In this document: one piece after another, positions 61,134 through 64,000 of the stretch | Layout of the letters: every line of letters begins with the position of its first letter | Position numbering within the stretch: the stretch's first letter is position 1 | DNA from: Acidobacteriota bacterium | GTDB lineage: Bacteria > Acidobacteriota > Terriglobia > UBA7540 | Reading direction: 5' to 3' | NCBI GenBank assembly: GCA_004298155.1 | Contig: SCRD01000024.1 | Location: forward strand, 372,001 to 436,000 | Length of the DNA stretch: 64,000 bases | Notes under the pieces: generated by a model | The model's input: only the letters and a program-made list of their open reading frames with translations | Told to the model about the DNA's origin: nothing | Databases searched by the model: none | Position numbers and translations under genes: made by a program

Positions 61134-61595
61134 ATGCTGCTCCTTACTTTCGAGGCAGGCGGTCAACCTTATGGGATCGAGGCCCGGAAGATCATCCAGG
61201 TGGCGCCTTATCCTGCGTGCACTCGGCTGCCACACGCTCCCCCCTACATTGCAGGACTCGCCACCTGGCATGGGCAGACTCTGCCTGTGATCGACCTCTC
61301 TGCGCTGCTTGAGGGCACTCCTGCGCGCCCGCTGCTCAGCACGCGGCTCCTGATTGTTGACCATCCATGCTCCAACGGCGGCTCGCAGCCTCTCGGCTTG
61401 TTAGTGGAAAAGGCTGTTGAAACGATCCGACAGGACGAGACCCGTTGCGAGCCACAAAAGGTGACGATTCCTGAGGCGCCTTACCTTAGCGGAACAGCAG
61501 AACACGACGGGCGGCTGATTCAACGGCTGGCAATTGAAGAACTTTTGCCTCCTTCGGTGCGGCAACTTCTCTTTCCTTACCTGGAGGCAGCATGA
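61134..61595 (+). CDS. CheW-type coupling protein (153 aa)
   Basis: A single CheW domain (LLTFEAGGQPYGIEARKIIQ, LPHAPPYIAGLATWHGQTLP, VIDLSALL). It joins receptors to the CheA kinase. The order receptor, CheW, CheR-TPR, CheW, CheA is that of Wsp clusters, where this gene would be WspB. It overlaps the next gene by 4 bp. Confidence 0.85.
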   Translation: MLLLTFEAGGQPYGIEARKIIQVAPYPACTRLPHAPPYIAGLATWHGQTLPVIDLSALLEGTPARPLLSTRLLIVDHPCSNGGSQPLGLLVEKAVETIRQDETRCEPQKVTIPEAPYLSGTAEHDGRLIQRLAIEELLPPSVRQLLFPYLEAA

Positions 61596-62860
61596 ACCTT
61601 GTGGCAACTGCTGCGGAATTACTTTCCAGACGTCTTGGCCTGTTGCCGGACTTGCTTGGCACCGACGTCGTCGAGCGTGCCCTTGGCGTGGTATTCGCAA
61701 AAGCGCGACCCAAGGATCCCGAGCTTATGGCAGCCCGGCTCCTGGAAAATGGGAGCGAAGAATGGCAGATGCTGGTGGATGAAGTCGTTGTTCCCGAAAC
61801 ATGGTTTTTCCGCAATTGCGAATCATTCCAGTTTCTTGCCTCTTACGTTACTGAGAAGTGGAGGCCGGGGCATCCTACTCGAGCATTCCAGGCTTTCTGC
61901 ATTCCCTGTGCTTCGGGTGAAGAACCGTACTCCGTCGCCATGACCCTGCTGGACGCCGGGTTGGAGGGCCACCGCATCCGGATCGATGCGGCTGATATCA
62001 GTGAACGGCTGCTGGCACGGGCCCGATTAGGGCTCTATGCGAATACTTCGTTCCGTGAAAAACCTCAGCCATCCCGGCAGAAATACTTCGTTAGTTGTGA
62101 AGAGGGCTGGCGGGTTCGAGAGGAAGTAACACGTTTAATACGCTTTGAAAAGGCGAACCTCCTCGACACCTCCCTTTTTCGCCAACATGCCCCCTACGAC
62201 GCAATTTTCTGCCGAAATGCACTGATCTATCTCAACCAGCGCGCCCGTCACGAAGTCGTCAGAGAGATGAGCGAGCTTCTTCTCGAAGAAGGGTTGCTGT
62301 TCACGGGGCCCTCCGAACTGACGCATTTTTACGAGGCCGGATATGTGCCGATGGATTACCCGCAAAGTTTTGTTTGTCACAAGAAGAAACCAATGGGCGC
62401 TCTGACGCGGATAAGTTCACCAGCTGCAATCGTGACCGCAAGCACGGCCCGGCATGCAGCAACAACACGGGGACCGCTGGCTCCGGACGCCAACCACCCC
62501 CGGGAGGTCTGCCCGTCTCCATTGCCTCTTTCAAGTATCGAACAGGCGGAACGACTGGCGGATCGTGGTGATGTTGACGGGGCCGCCAGCTTGTGTGAAC
62601 GCATTCTGGAGGGCGGGGTCAAAGACTCCAGAGTTTATTCGCTGCTCGGCGTGATCAATGAGTCCAGAGGAGCACTCCAATCGGCAGAGGAGTTCTTTCG
62701 CAAAGCTCTCTACCTTGCTCCGGGCCATTACGAATCATTGCTGCATATGAGCCTGCTCTGTGAACGGCGCGGGGATGTTGAGAACGCCCGCCTCTACCGC
62801 GCGCGTGCCGGCAGAGCGCTCTCGCGGCAAGAAGGGACACCGGTTCTTAAAGCCTCATGA
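61592..62860 (+). CDS. CheR methyltransferase with C-terminal TPR (422 aa)
   Basis: The N-terminal CheR part has the conserved VVVPETWFFRNCESF and the SAM motif IPCASGEEPYSVAMTLLDAG. The catalytic half has IFCRNALIYLN. Residues about 315-415 form TPR-like helices (AERLADRGDVDGAASLCERI, LLGVINESRGALQSAEEFF). This architecture is that of WspC, which methylates receptors lacking the pentapeptide tether, fitting the receptors upstream. It overlaps genes on both sides (ATGA). Confidence 0.9.
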   Translation: MNLVATAAELLSRRLGLLPDLLGTDVVERALGVVFAKARPKDPELMAARLLENGSEEWQMLVDEVVVPETWFFRNCESFQFLASYVTEKWRPGHPTRAFQAFCIPCASGEEPYSVAMTLLDAGLEGHRIRIDAADISERLLARARLGLYANTSFREKPQPSRQKYFVSCEEGWRVREEVTRLIRFEKANLLDTSLFRQHAPYDAIFCRNALIYLNQRARHEVVREMSELLLEEGLLFTGPSELTHFYEAGYVPMDYPQSFVCHKKKPMGALTRISSPAAIVTASTARHAATTRGPLAPDANHPREVCPSPLPLSSIEQAERLADRGDVDGAASLCERILEGGVKDSRVYSLLGVINESRGALQSAEEFFRKALYLAPGHYESLLHMSLLCERRGDVENARLYRARAGRALSRQEGTPVLKAS

Positions 62861-63522
62861 CGAACACAAAGGCAGACAACGATTACTTGTGTTGGCGTGA
62901 AATTGGGACGGCCGGTGACGGCTCCTGCGATCTGCTGGGCGAATACGTGCACTGCCGCAACTGCCCGCAATACTCGGCCATAGGGCGCACGTTGTTCGAT
63001 CGGGAAATGTCGGCCGACTACCGGCAAGAAGTCTCAGAAGAACTGGCTGCCGCCGCTGCGGTGACCGAGGAGACGGAGTCACTACTAATACTCCGGACTG
63101 GTTCCGAATGGTTTGCGCTCCGAACCCAACGCTTCGAGGGGATTTCGACGTACCAGAAACCCTACGTCGTTCCATTTCGGTCCGGCTCATTGCTGGCAGG
63201 GTTGGTGAACGTCAACGGCGAGTTACTTCTTTGTATTTCATTGGAAGCGGCTTTGGGGTTGCCGCCCGGATCGGGGACAGAAACAGCAGGCCGGCCGCGC
63301 CTTTGTGTGGTGGGAAACGGGAATGAGAGGTTCGCCTTTGGCGTGGACGAGATTCTGGGTGTGCGCCACGTTCCCAGCCGCAAGATGCAGCATGTTCCGG
63401 TAACGCTCGCAAAGTCTCCGTCCGCACAGGTCATCTCCTGCTTTGAGGTCGATGGGCGCAACGTTGGCTTGATCGACGAGCAAAGACTGTTCAACTCATT
63501 GGATAGGAGTCTGCAGTGGTGA
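62857..63522 (+). CDS. CheW-type coupling protein with N-terminal extension (221 aa)
   Basis: A 60-residue N-terminal extension with CDLLGEYVHCRNC (cysteine cluster) precedes a CheW domain (LLILRTGSEWFALRTQRFEG, SLLAGLVNVNGELLLCISLE). In Wsp systems the second coupling protein WspD has an N-terminal extension like this. It overlaps both CheR and CheA genes. Confidence 0.85.
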   Translation: MTNTKADNDYLCWREIGTAGDGSCDLLGEYVHCRNCPQYSAIGRTLFDREMSADYRQEVSEELAAAAAVTEETESLLILRTGSEWFALRTQRFEGISTYQKPYVVPFRSGSLLAGLVNVNGELLLCISLEAALGLPPGSGTETAGRPRLCVVGNGNERFAFGVDEILGVRHVPSRKMQHVPVTLAKSPSAQVISCFEVDGRNVGLIDEQRLFNSLDRSLQW

Positions 63523-64000
63523 GTGGACGGGGCGACACGGTGTCGATGCTCGACCTGTTCCGTTCGGAACTGGAGAGACACTCTTTCGCTCTCGAACAAG
63601 GGCTGGTGAGCGTCGAGGCGTGCGAGGAGCATCTTCAGCAGCTGATGCGTGCTGCACATTCTGTGGGGGGCGCTGCCCGCATTGTCCAACTTGATTGCGC
63701 CGCGCGGCTGGCGCGGGCGATGGAGGATGTCCTGCGGGCAGGGCAGAAAACCGAGTATCGATTGAGTCGTGATGTAGTCGATTCCTTGCGTACAGCAAAC
63801 GAGGTCTTTCGTCAACTGGTACAGAACAACGTGGAGGATATACCGGCAAAGCTTGAAAGCCGCCGCGACGATATCGAACGAATCATACACCAGTTGGTCT
63901 TGCTTACCCCTCAACAGACAGAGTCTCATGCGCCGGCGGAACCTGTCGCCGGACCGCCGCCATCGGCGGCCGTCGATATATCCCTGCTCGAATTGTTCCG
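63519..64000 (+). CDS. CheA histidine kinase, N-terminal part (cut by window end)
   Basis: A GTG start overlaps the CheW stop (GTGA) with AGGAG upstream. The first domain is Hpt: MLDLFRSELERHSFALEQG, the phospho-acceptor His is in RAAHSVGGAARI (about residue 46). The last codons (VDISLLELF) start a second Hpt-like domain. It continues beyond 64,000. By position it is WspE, usually a CheA-receiver hybrid. Confidence 0.85.
   Translation, partial: MSGRGDTVSMLDLFRSELERHSFALEQGLVSVEACEEHLQQLMRAAHSVGGAARIVQLDCAARLARAMEDVLRAGQKTEYRLSRDVVDSLRTANEVFRQLVQNNVEDIPAKLESRRDDIERIIHQLVLLTPQQTESHAPAEPVAGPPPSAAVDISLLELF

Overview
The window comes from a GC-rich bacterium, most likely an acidobacterium. The best evidence is a PadR-type regulator followed by a large MacB/FtsX-like permease (about 20.98-24.02 kb). 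This pair matches the 'Acidobacterial duplicated orphan permease' (ADOP) family and its PadR partner, which are expanded in that phylum. No rRNA, CRISPR array, transposase or complete integrase is visible.

Positions 1 to about 43.98 kb look like accessory DNA, probably an integrated mobile element packed with defence genes. A bare tRNA 3' end (T arm, acceptor strand, CCA) at 43,949-43,976 is the expected scar at the right edge of an element integrated in a tRNA gene; the intact tRNA would lie left of the window. The island holds, in order: a zinc-ribbon protein, a PCMT-like methyltransferase, a membrane-anchored TPR-CHAT protease, a nucleoside phosphorylase with a remnant duplicate, and a DUF2971 protein. 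Next come a ParA/ParB maintenance block with small coupled genes, an ArdC-type antirestriction protein, and a complete ABC-3C (ATPase, middle component, nuclease-like effector) cassette. These are followed by DUF72, a SIR2 operon, the PadR-ADOP-lipoprotein cluster and ssb. A large minus-strand group carries a DUF499 ATPase, a DUF1156 DNA methylase and a SNF2/DUF3883 helicase, with a DUF433/DUF5615 toxin-antitoxin-like pair inside it. XRE-ImmA and GNAT-RHH pairs follow.

Two things stand out. First, 40.5-43.7 kb is a tightly overlapping plus-strand operon encoding a ubiquitin-like protein with a Gly-Gly-Ala tail, an E2-like protein, a JAMM/JAB peptidase, an E1-like adenylating enzyme and a DUF457 membrane protein. 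It resembles Bil-type bacterial ubiquitin-like conjugation but has a single-domain modifier and an atypical E2. It is divergent from the GNAT-RHH pair across a palindrome that contains both predicted -35 boxes. Second, a roughly 240-270 bp structured leader occurs three times in the same orientation. It lies in front of ardC, in front of a four-gene operon ending in SIR2, and in front of ssb. This arrangement recalls the repeated single-stranded promoters of plasmid leading regions.

From about 45 kb to the right end the DNA looks chromosomal. It contains a DevCAB-like ABC exporter with a TolC-type outer-membrane lipoprotein and two alpha/beta hydrolases. Next is a small-enzyme region (GYD protein, cytosine-deaminase-like enzyme, ABM-like protein) with two decayed dehydrogenase genes. 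Last is a Wsp-like chemosensory cluster: two receptors, CheW, CheR-TPR, CheW and the start of CheA. Two near-identical CRP/FNR-type palindromes flank the small-enzyme region.
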